DNA of 64,000 bases from Elusimicrobiota bacterium (GTDB taxonomy: Bacteria; Elusimicrobiota; UBA8919), in contig JAFGLF010000063.1 of NCBI GenBank assembly GCA_016928195.1, forward strand, positions 1 through 64,000, read 5' to 3'. Both the position numbers and the translations under genes were made by a program. Position 1 is the stretch's first letter; each line of letters starts with the position of its first letter. Shown here piece by piece: positions 49,954-60,544 of the stretch. The notes below the pieces were generated by a model. The model did not search any database. It was given only the letters and a program-made list of their open reading frames with translations, and was not told the DNA's origin.

Positions 49954-52413
49954 ATGAAAAAAACAATCAAATTAAATTTAATCGGTATTGGAATACTCCT
50001 ATTTTTGACATTGGTAATGTTCGGCGATATTCTGTTTACTTTCAAATCTAATACTGTGTTGTCGGCAAAAAATGGGGATATTTTCCCGTTTTTCCTTTAC
50101 TTGCGTGACTTCGGTTTTTCACAATTAAGGCAGGGTAATTTAGCATTATGGAATCCTTATATCTTCTCCGGGACACCATACTTCGCCGAGTTTGAGCCTG
50201 CATTATTATATCCGTTGAATTGGCTTTACCTGATACTGCCTCCGGCACGGGCAATCAATATAGGAATAATAATTCATTTTCTCTTAGCAGGCATCTTTAT
50301 CTACCTGTGGACGGGTTACCGTAAACTGAGTGTGCCTTCCAGAATACTCTCCTCGGCTCTATTTATGCTGTGCAGTGCGCATTTCATGCATATATTTGCA
50401 GGACATCTTTCCAACCTCTGTACAATGATATGGGCGCCGTTACTGTTTCTATCCATAGATGCTCTTTTTGAAGACGATAAAAGCAGTCCGTTTTGGATAA
50501 TGCTGGGTATATTTGCCGTTTCTATGCAGATTCTTGCAGGTCATCCGCAGTATGTATTTTATACAGGTATTGCCGCAGGGATTTATACTTTGTCGCGGGT
50601 GATAGACAATTACCGGAGAATACAAGAAGATAAGAAAAATAGTATTATTCAACATTTGCAGGTACCTGTTGGTTTGATAATTATATATCTCGGAGCTATT
50701 CTTATCTCTGCTGTCCAATTATTCCCGGGTCTGGATGTCCTATCCCAGACCACACGCGGCCAGAATACAACAGCTAATTACGGATTCTGTGCAAGTTTTT
50801 CATTCCCGCCGGAAAATTTTTTAACCTTATTATCGCCGAAAATTTTTGGCGATATGTTGAATATACCTTACTGGGGGCGATATAATATATGGGAGATGAC
50901 TTTATTCATAAGCATAACCGGTTTGTTACTGGCAATTTGCGGAGCGGTATGGGGGGACAAAAACAAAGGGTATTTATGCTTATTTATGGCGCTTATTTGT
51001 TTAGTATTAGCTCTTGGGAAACACACGCCCTTATTCAAGTTTTTATATCATTTTGTTCCTGGGTTCAATGTGTTCCGTGGAAACAGCAAGTTCATTTTTC
51101 TTGTAGCGATGTTTCTAACGGTACTGGCTGGAGTGGGTCTTGACTGGCTGTTAAATTTGAAAAACTCTTCATCGGTAAAAACATTACGAAAGATATCTAT
51201 CACTCTGATATTTATATCAATTCTTTTGTTTATCTCAGGAATAACGGTTAAATCATTATCTTCATCAATCACCTCGTCTTCATCAACATGGATAAAAATA
51301 ATGAAAAGTATTTCCGAAACAAAAGAAACATATCTTTTTCCGGAAGCATATAACGACCCAAAAACCCTGGAAGTCCTTGTAAAACCTGCCGGAAATCTCT
51401 CAAGTAAAAGTTTGATGATATCAGCCGGAATTACCGCTATATTATCCGTCTTGTTTCTATTTATTCCGTCGGTACCGCGCATTGTTTATATGATAGGTGT
51501 AATCGGTATTATAGAGGTATTCCTTTTTACCAGGAACTACAGGTCAACCTTTGATATTAAAGATACAAAACCTTCCGTAGAATTAACAAAATTCTTTACC
51601 AGCCATCCCGGCAATTATCGCATCTTTAGATGGCCAATGGCAGATACAGGTCATCAGGACATGTCCTACGGCATACAAAATATCTGGGGACTTCATATAC
51701 CATCTGAACGGTATGCAAGATTTATGGCTTTTACTCGGAGCAGAGACCTGGGTATAACCACCAGAGATATTGAATCTAATCCTCTTCTTGCTATGCTAAG
51801 ATGTAAGTATTTAATTCTAACCAGAGAATTCAAAATACCTGCCTTGAAACCTGTCCTAGAAAAACCGGATTTAATAATATATGAATTACCCAATCAGTTA
51901 CCGCGGGCAATGTTAATAGAAGACTGGCATCTATGTAACGGGATTCCACAAATTTTTAAAGAGATTAACAATAAAAACTTTGACCCTTCCAAAAAAGTAA
52001 TTTTAGAAGAGCCCCCTGTACCAACACCAAAACCACCAAGGAAAAAATCTTCTCACTCCTATATTCAAAAGCGGGGCTCACCCGGACAGGTAGAAATAAC
52101 AGATACCTCAACCGACAGTTTGACTGTAAAAGCAAAACTGGTCAGACCTGCAATTCTGGTAATGACTGACCCGTACTATTCCGGCTGGAATGTGTTTGAC
52201 GAAACCGGCAAAGCGATACAAAAATATAAAATTATCCCGGCAAATTACATCTTAAGGGCCATACCGCTGGATGCAGGAGAACATTTACTGCGTATCGAAT
52301 ATCTGCCTGCATCCTTTCAAATAGGCAAACGGATATCTGTTATTTCAATTACCGTTTATCTGGCAATACTTATATTCTTGAGATATAGAAAATTAAAAAA
52401 TAAAAAATTATGA
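49954..52413 (+). CDS. YfhO-family membrane protein
   Basis: NGDIFPFFLYLRDFGFSQLRQGNLALWNPYIFSGTPYFAEFEPALLYPLNWL. Confidence 0.8.
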   Translation: MKKTIKLNLIGIGILLFLTLVMFGDILFTFKSNTVLSAKNGDIFPFFLYLRDFGFSQLRQGNLALWNPYIFSGTPYFAEFEPALLYPLNWLYLILPPARAINIGIIIHFLLAGIFIYLWTGYRKLSVPSRILSSALFMLCSAHFMHIFAGHLSNLCTMIWAPLLFLSIDALFEDDKSSPFWIMLGIFAVSMQILAGHPQYVFYTGIAAGIYTLSRVIDNYRRIQEDKKNSIIQHLQVPVGLIIIYLGAILISAVQLFPGLDVLSQTTRGQNTTANYGFCASFSFPPENFLTLLSPKIFGDMLNIPYWGRYNIWEMTLFISITGLLLAICGAVWGDKNKGYLCLFMALICLVLALGKHTPLFKFLYHFVPGFNVFRGNSKFIFLVAMFLTVLAGVGLDWLLNLKNSSSVKTLRKISITLIFISILLFISGITVKSLSSSITSSSSTWIKIMKSISETKETYLFPEAYNDPKTLEVLVKPAGNLSSKSLMISAGITAILSVLFLFIPSVPRIVYMIGVIGIIEVFLFTRNYRSTFDIKDTKPSVELTKFFTSHPGNYRIFRWPMADTGHQDMSYGIQNIWGLHIPSERYARFMAFTRSRDLGITTRDIESNPLLAMLRCKYLILTREFKIPALKPVLEKPDLIIYELPNQLPRAMLIEDWHLCNGIPQIFKEINNKNFDPSKKVILEEPPVPTPKPPRKKSSHSYIQKRGSPGQVEITDTSTDSLTVKAKLVRPAILVMTDPYYSGWNVFDETGKAIQKYKIIPANYILRAIPLDAGEHLLRIEYLPASFQIGKRISVISITVYLAILIFLRYRKLKNKKL

Positions 52414-54029
52414 AAGGCATTAAGGAAAAAACACTAAAGTGGTTGTTGCAATATAAATATTTCATTTCTCTGTGGCTCCTGGGCGGAATTTTTCTTTTTG
52501 TTAGTTTGGATGACCGTTATCTCTGGACCGACGAAGCAAGTACCGCCATCTTTGCGCGCAGTATTATCAGAGAAGGTATTCCAAAAGTCTGGGATGGCAA
52601 AAATCTCTTAATCCATTGGGACGGTCCCATTTTTAACGAAGAATTTATAGGAACGGAACAACCCTGGTTTTCATATTATTTAACCGCACTTTCTTTCTTA
52701 GTTTTAGATGAGAGTACTTTCTCTGCAAGACTGCCATTTGCAATTATCGGATTTATTACTCTTATACTTATTCAGTTTTGGATAAAGAAAGAAAATATAC
52801 ATAAAAACCTGCCTATTATCGTTACTATTCTTGCGGTAATGTCTCCTTCTTTTCTTTTATATTCACGACAATGCCGTTATTATTCATTGTGCATGTTGTT
52901 TCCCGTATTAATGTTAGTTACATACAGAAATTTAGCGTCAAAAAGCGTTAAGTCAATATTATCTTTTGTTGTGGTAAGTATTCTTTTCTTTCATACTAAC
53001 TATCTTGTTTTTTTCTGTTTTAGCGGTGCGTTGATTATCTGTTTTTTTCTGCTTGAATTTGATGTACAAAAATTAAAATCATTAATAATTGCATTTATAT
53101 TAGTTGGTTTCTTTACTATTCCATGGTTATTATTTAGCAAATCATGGGTTTTTTTGGGGGAACACGACTCCATGGGCTTTTTTAAAAATTTTCTTAAACT
53201 TATCATTTCTTTTTTCCGGCAATATGATAAGTTTGGCTGGTTTCCAGTTCTTCTGATTTTATGGATTCCTCTGGGAATTTATATAAAACATCGGTTCTCT
53301 GACATTAAAAAAATCGTTTTTTACGCATTATTTTGTATTTTATATACAATATTAATAACCTTTTTTATTGCCATCTCTGTAGATATTCCGCCTTTTGCAG
53401 AAATGCGGCATGCTGTAACCTTGCTTCCCATAATGCTGCTTCTGGTAGGATGGATAATCAGTGAAATATTTTCATATAAGTCCTGGTTGGGAAATACAAT
53501 ATTATTTATTGTGATTTTTACTAATCTTTTTTCCGTAAATTATTTTTATTCAACCCGCCAGCGGATAAAAAGTGCAATTTTTGATTATTTATACGAACTT
53601 GCTCATCCTGTGAAGGATCCATATAAAGAAATCGCTACCTTCCTGAATTATAACGCTAAACGGGAAGATTTAGCCATGGTGTGGCCATTTCATTCTGTAA
53701 TACCATTAATGTTTTATACTAACCTGCGGTTTTGTGCTATAATAAATACCGAAAGGCCTCTATCTTATACCAAAAATATTAACCAACTTCCTGATTATCT
53801 GTATTCCGAAAATGTAATTCCCGAATGGATAATCGCTATAGATGGCGAACCGGACTCTGCATTAAAGATTCATATCTTGAAGCAACTAAACGAATTAAAA
53901 ATAAAATATGATGTTTTACGACTAAATCTGACTTACTTGGGAGACACGGCTCGCCCCGAACTGCCGGAGCATCAATTTCGTACTTTTATAGGCAGAAAAA
54001 AAATAAAAATATATGAGCGGATTAAATAA
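52410..54029 (+). CDS. GT39/PMT_2-like membrane glycosyltransferase
   Basis: DRYLWTDEASTAIFARSIIREGIPKVWDG; multiple TMs. Confidence 0.78.
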   Translation: MKGIKEKTLKWLLQYKYFISLWLLGGIFLFVSLDDRYLWTDEASTAIFARSIIREGIPKVWDGKNLLIHWDGPIFNEEFIGTEQPWFSYYLTALSFLVLDESTFSARLPFAIIGFITLILIQFWIKKENIHKNLPIIVTILAVMSPSFLLYSRQCRYYSLCMLFPVLMLVTYRNLASKSVKSILSFVVVSILFFHTNYLVFFCFSGALIICFFLLEFDVQKLKSLIIAFILVGFFTIPWLLFSKSWVFLGEHDSMGFFKNFLKLIISFFRQYDKFGWFPVLLILWIPLGIYIKHRFSDIKKIVFYALFCILYTILITFFIAISVDIPPFAEMRHAVTLLPIMLLLVGWIISEIFSYKSWLGNTILFIVIFTNLFSVNYFYSTRQRIKSAIFDYLYELAHPVKDPYKEIATFLNYNAKREDLAMVWPFHSVIPLMFYTNLRFCAIINTERPLSYTKNINQLPDYLYSENVIPEWIIAIDGEPDSALKIHILKQLNELKIKYDVLRLNLTYLGDTARPELPEHQFRTFIGRKKIKIYERIK

Positions 54030-54050
54030 TAATAAAACCTGAATTCAAAA

Positions 54051-55601
54051 ATGAAAAAAAGTGATTGGTTATTATTACTGTTAATGGTTATCTTAACCTT
54101 TACTGTTTATTTCCCGGCTATACGAGGAGGATTTGTCTGGGATGATTATAAATCCTTTGTCAATAATCCGCTCGTAGTAAGACCGGACGGCTTAAAACAA
54201 ATCTGGTTTTCTACAAAAAATATGGATTACTGGCCATTGACCTATACAACATTTTGGTTAGAAAGACGTGTCTGGGGATTAAATCCGGCTGGTTATCACT
54301 TAATTAATGTAACACTTCATACCATCAATGCAATATTGATCTGGTTATTACTTACCCGGTTAGGAGTACGGTGGGCATGGTTGGCTGCTGCGATTTTCGC
54401 CCTGCATCCCGTAAATGTAGAATCGGTCGCATGGATAACAGAAAGAAAGAATGTGTTATCGGGCATGTTTTATTTTTTAACAATATTTACTTATCTTAAA
54501 TTCGATTATGATAAGAACCGGCGATGGTATATTATATCAATAATTCTGTTTATTCTTGCATTACTCAGTAAAACCTCTACGGTAATGCTTCCTGTTGTTT
54601 TACTTCTTTGTCACTGGTGGCTGTATAACTCTATCAGAAAAAAAGACATATACGAAATTATTCCTTTTTTCGGCTTATCGGTTCTTATGTCATACGTAAC
54701 CCTCTGGTTTGCACAAAACCGTTCTATACGCGGTGTCGAAATCTGGACAGCCGGCTTACCTGAAAGAATTATCCTTGCCGGGAAAAATTTCTGGTTTTAT
54801 TTAGGTAAAATTTTCTTTCCTTATAAACTTACATTCGTCTATCCCCGTTGGACAACCGAACCCGATATGATTATTTCATACATCCCTGTTACAGCGGTCC
54901 TGATTACAGGCATATTATTGTGGCGGAAGAGACAAAAATGGGCAAAGCCGTTATTTATGGGATTCGGTTATTTCGGTGTGACTTTACTGCCTGTCCTGGG
55001 ATTTTTTAATGTTTATTTCATGCGATATTCATTCGCAGCAGACCACTGGCAGTATCTGGCAAACATAGGCATTATAGCATTGGCAATAAGCGGTATTGCT
55101 TTATTTAGTGAAAAAATAAAATCGTTAAGTTATATAGCAGGAATACCTATAATTATAACTCTTGGAATACTGACCTGGAAACAGGAACTGATATATAAAA
55201 ATGAGGAAACACTCTGGTTGGATACAATAAACAAAAATCCCGGAACATTTATGGCACACAATAATCTCGGAGTTATATATTCCAAACGCAACGAACATGA
55301 AAAAGCATTTAAGGAATATCAGAAAGCTATTGAATTAAATCATAACGACGCCGAAACACATATTAATCTCGGAAATTTTTATTTTGATTATCAAAAAAAC
55401 TATCCAAAAGCACTCCTGGAATACAAAAAAGCAATTGCTCTAAAACCTAATGACGCAGGGATGCACTATAACCTCGGCCTTTTATATTACTCCGCAAAAC
55501 AGTATAAAAAAGCATTGCGTGAATTCAAAATAGTTTTAAACCTGAATCCCGATTATAAACTGGCACAGGACAAAATAAATGAAATTATTGACAAGTTCTG
55601 A
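54051..55601 (+). CDS. TMTC-like membrane protein with C-terminal TPRs
   Basis: GGFVWDDYKSFVNNP, ALHPVNVESVAWITERKNVLS; TPRs. Confidence 0.82.
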   Translation: MKKSDWLLLLLMVILTFTVYFPAIRGGFVWDDYKSFVNNPLVVRPDGLKQIWFSTKNMDYWPLTYTTFWLERRVWGLNPAGYHLINVTLHTINAILIWLLLTRLGVRWAWLAAAIFALHPVNVESVAWITERKNVLSGMFYFLTIFTYLKFDYDKNRRWYIISIILFILALLSKTSTVMLPVVLLLCHWWLYNSIRKKDIYEIIPFFGLSVLMSYVTLWFAQNRSIRGVEIWTAGLPERIILAGKNFWFYLGKIFFPYKLTFVYPRWTTEPDMIISYIPVTAVLITGILLWRKRQKWAKPLFMGFGYFGVTLLPVLGFFNVYFMRYSFAADHWQYLANIGIIALAISGIALFSEKIKSLSYIAGIPIIITLGILTWKQELIYKNEETLWLDTINKNPGTFMAHNNLGVIYSKRNEHEKAFKEYQKAIELNHNDAETHINLGNFYFDYQKNYPKALLEYKKAIALKPNDAGMHYNLGLLYYSAKQYKKALREFKIVLNLNPDYKLAQDKINEIIDKF

Positions 55602-55671
55602 TGTATCTGCGTAATCTGCGATACTGTTAAAATCTTGACTTCCTGTTTTTAAAAAGTAAAATATCCTAAAC

Positions 55672-55774
55672 TACTGATTACGGTGATTATAACGGCGGAT
55701 TGCAGTGATAAACGAAAAATACCGGAGATAAAAAAACTTATCGCTGCTATCGGTAGTTTATCGCTGTCATCATT
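55672..55774. repeat. ctgattacagcgataa-family element in the dnaE leader
   Basis: ctgattacggtgattataacggcggattgcagtgataaacg...cttatcgctgctatcggtagtttatcgctgtcatcat. Confidence 0.7.
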
Positions 55775-55783
55775 CTTCTAAAT

Positions 55784-58700
55784 ATGCAAAGATTAAAACA
55801 AGCCCAGTTTGTACATCTCCATAACCATACTGAATATTCGCTTTTGGACGGTGCATGCCGTATACTGGATGACAGCGGTAATCCTAATATCCTGTTAAAA
55901 ACTATGGAGAAATACGGTTTCTCATCGCTTGCCATAACCGACCACGGCAACATGTACGGTGCCGTAGAATTTTATAACGGATGCCTGAAAGCCGGTATAA
56001 AACCTATCATCGGCATGGAATCGTATGTAGCTTCGAAATCCCGCCTCAACAGAGTTCAGGGTGAACCCAACTACCATCTGACACTCCTTGCTAAAAACGA
56101 AACCGGTTATAAGAATCTTACAAAACTGACATCGCTAAGTTTTCTGGAAGGATTTTACTACAGGCCGCGCATAGATAAAGAACTCCTGCGGAAACATTCC
56201 GAGGGACTCATTGCACTCTCTGGCTGTCTGCACGGCGAAATCGCATCACTTCTGGATATAGATAATACTGCCGAAGCTAAAAAGGCCGCCGATTTTTACA
56301 AACAGCTTTTTAAAAATGATTTCTATATCGAAATTATGCGTAACGGTATGCCCCAGCAGGAAGAAGTCAACAAAAAACTGATATCACTTGCAAAAGAGCT
56401 CGATATTCCCGTAGTTGCGACAAACGACTGCCACTATCTTAAAAAAGAGGATGCAGAGGCGCACGAAATATTAATGTGTATCGGTACGGCTTCCACACTT
56501 GACGACCCGAAACACATGAGATTCGAGACAGACCAATTTTATTACAAATCTCCTCAGGAGATGATCCGGAATTTCGAAGACATTCCCGAAGCAATAAAAA
56601 ACACACTCGTTATCGCCGAAAAATGCAACCTCCAGCTGGAGTTCGGCAAACTTTACCTTCCTGAATATAAAATCGAAAAAGGGTATTCGCTTGATTCGTA
56701 TTTAAGAAAACTTTGTGAAAAAGGTATAATTGTCCGTTATGAAAAACCAACCGAACAAATCAACAAACGCCTTAACCATGAATTAAAAATCATATCGGAT
56801 ATGGGATACTCCGGATACTTTCTTATTGTATGGGATTTCATACACTACGCAAAAAAGAATAATATCCCTGTCGGACCGGGCAGGGGAAGCGGTGCCGGTT
56901 CTATTGTTTCATACCTGCTGGGAATTACGGAAGTTGACCCTCTCGAACACGGGCTTCTGTTCGAAAGATTTCTGAATCCTTCAAGAATAACAATGCCTGA
57001 CCTTGATATAGATTTTTCGGATGAAGGCAGGGACCAGGTAATAGATTACGTCAAACACAAATACGGCAGCGACAAAGTCGTTCAGATAATAACATTCGGT
57101 TCTATGCTTGCAAAAGGCGTTATAAGAGATACCGGGCGCGTACTTTCCGTTCCCTTAAACGTAGTCAATAAAATCGCAGGTATGGTACCAAAAACTCTCG
57201 GTATAACACTGTCGCAGTCGCTTTCGCTGGTCCCGGAACTCAAATCCGTTTATAACTCCGACCCTCAGGTAAAAAAGATGATTGATGTCGCCCTGAAACT
57301 TGAGGGATTAAAACGGCATTCGGGGGTTCATGCTGCGGGAATAGTAATAGCCAAAGATGACGTAACCAATTATGTCCCGCTGGCAAAACGCGACGAAGTG
57401 GTAACCACGCAGTATGAAGGCAGGCTTCTCGAAAAAATGGGTCTTCTAAAAATAGACTTCCTGGGACTGCGCACCCTTACCGTTATAAAAAATACCGTGG
57501 AATTAATAAAAAACAGGCATAATATTAAAATCGATATCGAAAAAATTCCTTTTGACGATAAAAAAACATTCCAGCTTCTATCGGATGCAAAAGTGGGGGG
57601 AGTGTTCCAGGTGGAAAAAGCCGGCATGCGGGATTTACTGAAAAAACTTAAACCAAAACATATTTCCGATATTACCGCTTTAATCTCGCTTTACAGACCG
57701 GGACCTATGGGAAGCGGAATGCTTGACGATTTTGTCTCAAGATACCATAAGAAAACAAAAGTCAGATATGACCATCCTCTTATGGAAAATATATTAAAGG
57801 AGACCTACGGTATTACCGTTTACCAGGAACAGGTAATGGAAATAGCCACAACACTTGTAGGCCTCAGTCTTTCCGAAGCGGATATATTCCGCTCGGCAAT
57901 GTCCAAAAAGAATATCGATTTAATCGAGCAATACAAAACAATTTTTATAGAAGGTGCCAAAAAAAGAGGCCTCAGCAAACCGGTTGCAGAAAAGATTTTC
58001 AACAATACGAAAAGTTTCGGCGAATACGGCTTTAACAAATCTCATGCTACGGCATACGGATTTCTTACATACAGGACCGCATACCTTAAAGCAAACTATC
58101 CCCTGGAATTCTTTACTTCTCTTTTATCCTCGGAAATAGGACATACAAAAATAAGCAAGGAAGAAGACAACAAAATCGTTCAGTATCTCAGGGATGCCGA
58201 GGATTTCGGAATCAAAATATTCCCGCCGGATATAAACAAGTCATTCCCGGAATTTACAGTAGAAAATGAGGGTATAAGGTTCGGGCTGGTTGCTATAAAA
58301 AATGTCGGAGCCGGAGCCGTAGATTCCATAGTAGCTGAAAGGAATAAAAACGGCCCCTTTACGACAATAAGCGATTTCTCAGCCAGAATTAATTTCCACA
58401 GCGTTAATAAAAAAGTACTTGAATCCCTGTGTAAAGCCGGCGCATTGGACTCTCTTCTTCCCAAAAAAACAAACATGCCGGAACGCGACACATTTTGCGA
58501 AAATATAGAACATATTATTGCCAAGAACTCCAATATCCAGAAAGAAAAGGAAAGAGGACAGTCCCTGCTTTTCGATCTTATATCGCAGAGTGAAAAAACC
58601 AAGGAAGGAATCCCGGAATTCAGGACCATTCCCAAGGAGAAACAATGGCATGAACACCAGTTCCTGGCATTTGAAAAAGAGGTCCTCGGATTTTACCTAT

Positions 58701-59290
58701 CGGGACATCCCCTGGCAAAATATTCCGACGAAATGAAAATTTATTCCAAAACCAGTATTTCCGATATAAAGAAAAACCATGCCGAAACAGTCAGGGTCGC
58801 TGGAATAGTTGCAAACCTTAGACGTCTCATATCAAAGAAAAAAGAACAGTATGCCCGTTTCAAACTGGAGGACTTAGACGATGAAATCGATGTCCTCGTT
58901 TTTCCGAAATTATTCAACGAATGCGGACATGATACGTTGAAAATGGATGAAATGACCGTTGTAAGCGGGAGGTTAAATTCCGATGCGGAGCCCCCGGAAA
59001 TAATTGCGGAAGAACTGGTTTCATTCAAAGAAGCCAGAAAAAAACTTGTCCGCCAGCTTACCATAACAATAAACAGTGTGGCTCTTGAAAAATCGACTCT
59101 TGAAGAACTTAAAGAATTTCTTAAACATCACCGCGGCGCAGCAAAGGTATCTTTCAACCTAATCGGCCATTTAGGCAAAAACCCGTCGGAACGCGTAAAA
59201 ATTATGACAGATCTTGAAGTGGAACCGAATGATACGGTTATATCCGGTATAGAAAAAATCTTAGGTAAAAACGCAGTGGAATTCAGTTAA
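55784..59290 (+). CDS. dnaE: DNA polymerase III alpha subunit
   Basis: FVHLHNHTEYSLLDGACRI, PVGPGRGSGAGSIVSYLLGITEVDPLEHGLLFERFLNPSR, PDLDIDF. Confidence 0.98.
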   Translation: MQRLKQAQFVHLHNHTEYSLLDGACRILDDSGNPNILLKTMEKYGFSSLAITDHGNMYGAVEFYNGCLKAGIKPIIGMESYVASKSRLNRVQGEPNYHLTLLAKNETGYKNLTKLTSLSFLEGFYYRPRIDKELLRKHSEGLIALSGCLHGEIASLLDIDNTAEAKKAADFYKQLFKNDFYIEIMRNGMPQQEEVNKKLISLAKELDIPVVATNDCHYLKKEDAEAHEILMCIGTASTLDDPKHMRFETDQFYYKSPQEMIRNFEDIPEAIKNTLVIAEKCNLQLEFGKLYLPEYKIEKGYSLDSYLRKLCEKGIIVRYEKPTEQINKRLNHELKIISDMGYSGYFLIVWDFIHYAKKNNIPVGPGRGSGAGSIVSYLLGITEVDPLEHGLLFERFLNPSRITMPDLDIDFSDEGRDQVIDYVKHKYGSDKVVQIITFGSMLAKGVIRDTGRVLSVPLNVVNKIAGMVPKTLGITLSQSLSLVPELKSVYNSDPQVKKMIDVALKLEGLKRHSGVHAAGIVIAKDDVTNYVPLAKRDEVVTTQYEGRLLEKMGLLKIDFLGLRTLTVIKNTVELIKNRHNIKIDIEKIPFDDKKTFQLLSDAKVGGVFQVEKAGMRDLLKKLKPKHISDITALISLYRPGPMGSGMLDDFVSRYHKKTKVRYDHPLMENILKETYGITVYQEQVMEIATTLVGLSLSEADIFRSAMSKKNIDLIEQYKTIFIEGAKKRGLSKPVAEKIFNNTKSFGEYGFNKSHATAYGFLTYRTAYLKANYPLEFFTSLLSSEIGHTKISKEEDNKIVQYLRDAEDFGIKIFPPDINKSFPEFTVENEGIRFGLVAIKNVGAGAVDSIVAERNKNGPFTTISDFSARINFHSVNKKVLESLCKAGALDSLLPKKTNMPERDTFCENIEHIIAKNSNIQKEKERGQSLLFDLISQSEKTKEGIPEFRTIPKEKQWHEHQFLAFEKEVLGFYLSGHPLAKYSDEMKIYSKTSISDIKKNHAETVRVAGIVANLRRLISKKKEQYARFKLEDLDDEIDVLVFPKLFNECGHDTLKMDEMTVVSGRLNSDAEPPEIIAEELVSFKEARKKLVRQLTITINSVALEKSTLEELKEFLKHHRGAAKVSFNLIGHLGKNPSERVKIMTDLEVEPNDTVISGIEKILGKNAVEFS

Positions 59291-59291
59291 A

Positions 59292-59450
59292 TAAGACTTT
59301 GACAGGATTCGCAGGATTTAGAGACGGCCTATTGTAAACTTGCTAAACAAGTTTACAATATATTTAAAACAATAGCTCTAACTCAAAACCCTGTCAATCT
59401 TGATTGGCAGGGTGAGGATAAGACTTTAATCCAGTTAATCCTGTCAGAAA
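59292..59450. repeat. GACAGGATT / AATCCTGTC-family element with two nested hairpins
   Basis: gactttgacaggattcgcaggattt ... ttaatccagttaatcctgtc; nested attgtaaacttg/caagtttacaat and accctgtcaa/ttggcagggt. Confidence 0.8.
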
Positions 59451-59454
59451 GCAG

Positions 59455-59482
59455 TTGACATTTTCTGTAAAAAAAGTATAAT
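59455..59482 (+). promoter_or_regulatory. Promoter TTGACA-N16-TATAAT
   Basis: Directly after the repeat at 59292-59450. Confidence 0.75.
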
Positions 59483-59501
59483 AATCAGATATAAACCTAT
59501 A

Positions 59502-60524
59502 TTGTTGGAAAACGGAGGAATTATGTGTAAAAAACTTTCCATTCTTCTTATTTTTGCTGCTTTTTCTTCTCAGGCTTTACTTGCACAGATAGGCGTTAAG
59601 ATACAACAAAAATCTGATTTCTATCAAATGCTGAAATCAACCGAAGCTTCCCAACGGCGAAGTGCTGTTGACAATATAGGAAGGAAAAAAAACTCCAAGG
59701 ATGCTCCTGTATTAATAGAAATGCTCAATGATCCGGACCCGGGTGTAAAAATTGCAGCCTGTGACGCACTCGGCCTTATGCGCGAACAGAGTGCAACCGA
59801 CAAGATTATCTCGCTACTTGACGACAAGGAACCCCAGGTAAGGCAAAGTGCATGTGTCGCACTCGGATATATAGGCAATCCAAAAGCAAAACCGGAACTT
59901 GTAAAAAGAGTAACCAAGGACTCCAGTGATTCCGTAAGAACACAGGCAATTCTGATTCTCGGAAACATGCGTGCCGAGGAATCAGTAGATACACTTATTG
60001 ATGTACTGGAAGACAAAAATCTGGATGTACGTCTTCTGTCTGTTCAGGCACTCGGTAAAATTGAAGACCAAAAAGCATCGCCTGCTGTAAAAAAATGCCT
60101 TATGAACGCCATTTCGGAAATGAAGGGAGAAACCGACAATTTCAGACTTGGTCAGTACAGACGTTTAATCTCAGAATCTGCAAAAACCTTAGGGAACCTT
60201 AAAGATACTTCCGCAGAAGGCGAACTAAAAGAACTTCTGGACAATGATGACAGCTCAATCAAACTTTCTGCAGCCAGTGCACTCGGACAGCTCGGCAATA
60301 AATCAGGACTGTCAATTGCCGAAAAATTAACAAAAGACGACAATATTATGATAAGAACCCAGGCGGTTCAGGCATTGGGTAATATTGGCGATTCATCTTC
60401 CATACCTATCCTTGAAAAAATATTTGAAAACGATACAAACAGAAATATCAAAGAAGCTGCCCGTAACTCGCTTTACCGTTGCGGATGGAAACCTCCAAAA
60501 AAAACAAAGAAAACCGCCAAATAA
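59502..60524 (+). CDS. Exported HEAT-repeat protein
   Basis: Signal peptide MCKKLSILLIFAAFSSQALLAQ; repeats DPDPGVKIAACDALGLM, EPQVRQSACVALGYIG. Confidence 0.85.
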   Translation: MLENGGIMCKKLSILLIFAAFSSQALLAQIGVKIQQKSDFYQMLKSTEASQRRSAVDNIGRKKNSKDAPVLIEMLNDPDPGVKIAACDALGLMREQSATDKIISLLDDKEPQVRQSACVALGYIGNPKAKPELVKRVTKDSSDSVRTQAILILGNMRAEESVDTLIDVLEDKNLDVRLLSVQALGKIEDQKASPAVKKCLMNAISEMKGETDNFRLGQYRRLISESAKTLGNLKDTSAEGELKELLDNDDSSIKLSAASALGQLGNKSGLSIAEKLTKDDNIMIRTQAVQALGNIGDSSSIPILEKIFENDTNRNIKEAARNSLYRCGWKPPKKTKKTAK

Positions 60525-60544
60525 AAAATAAAGAGGATTAAAAA

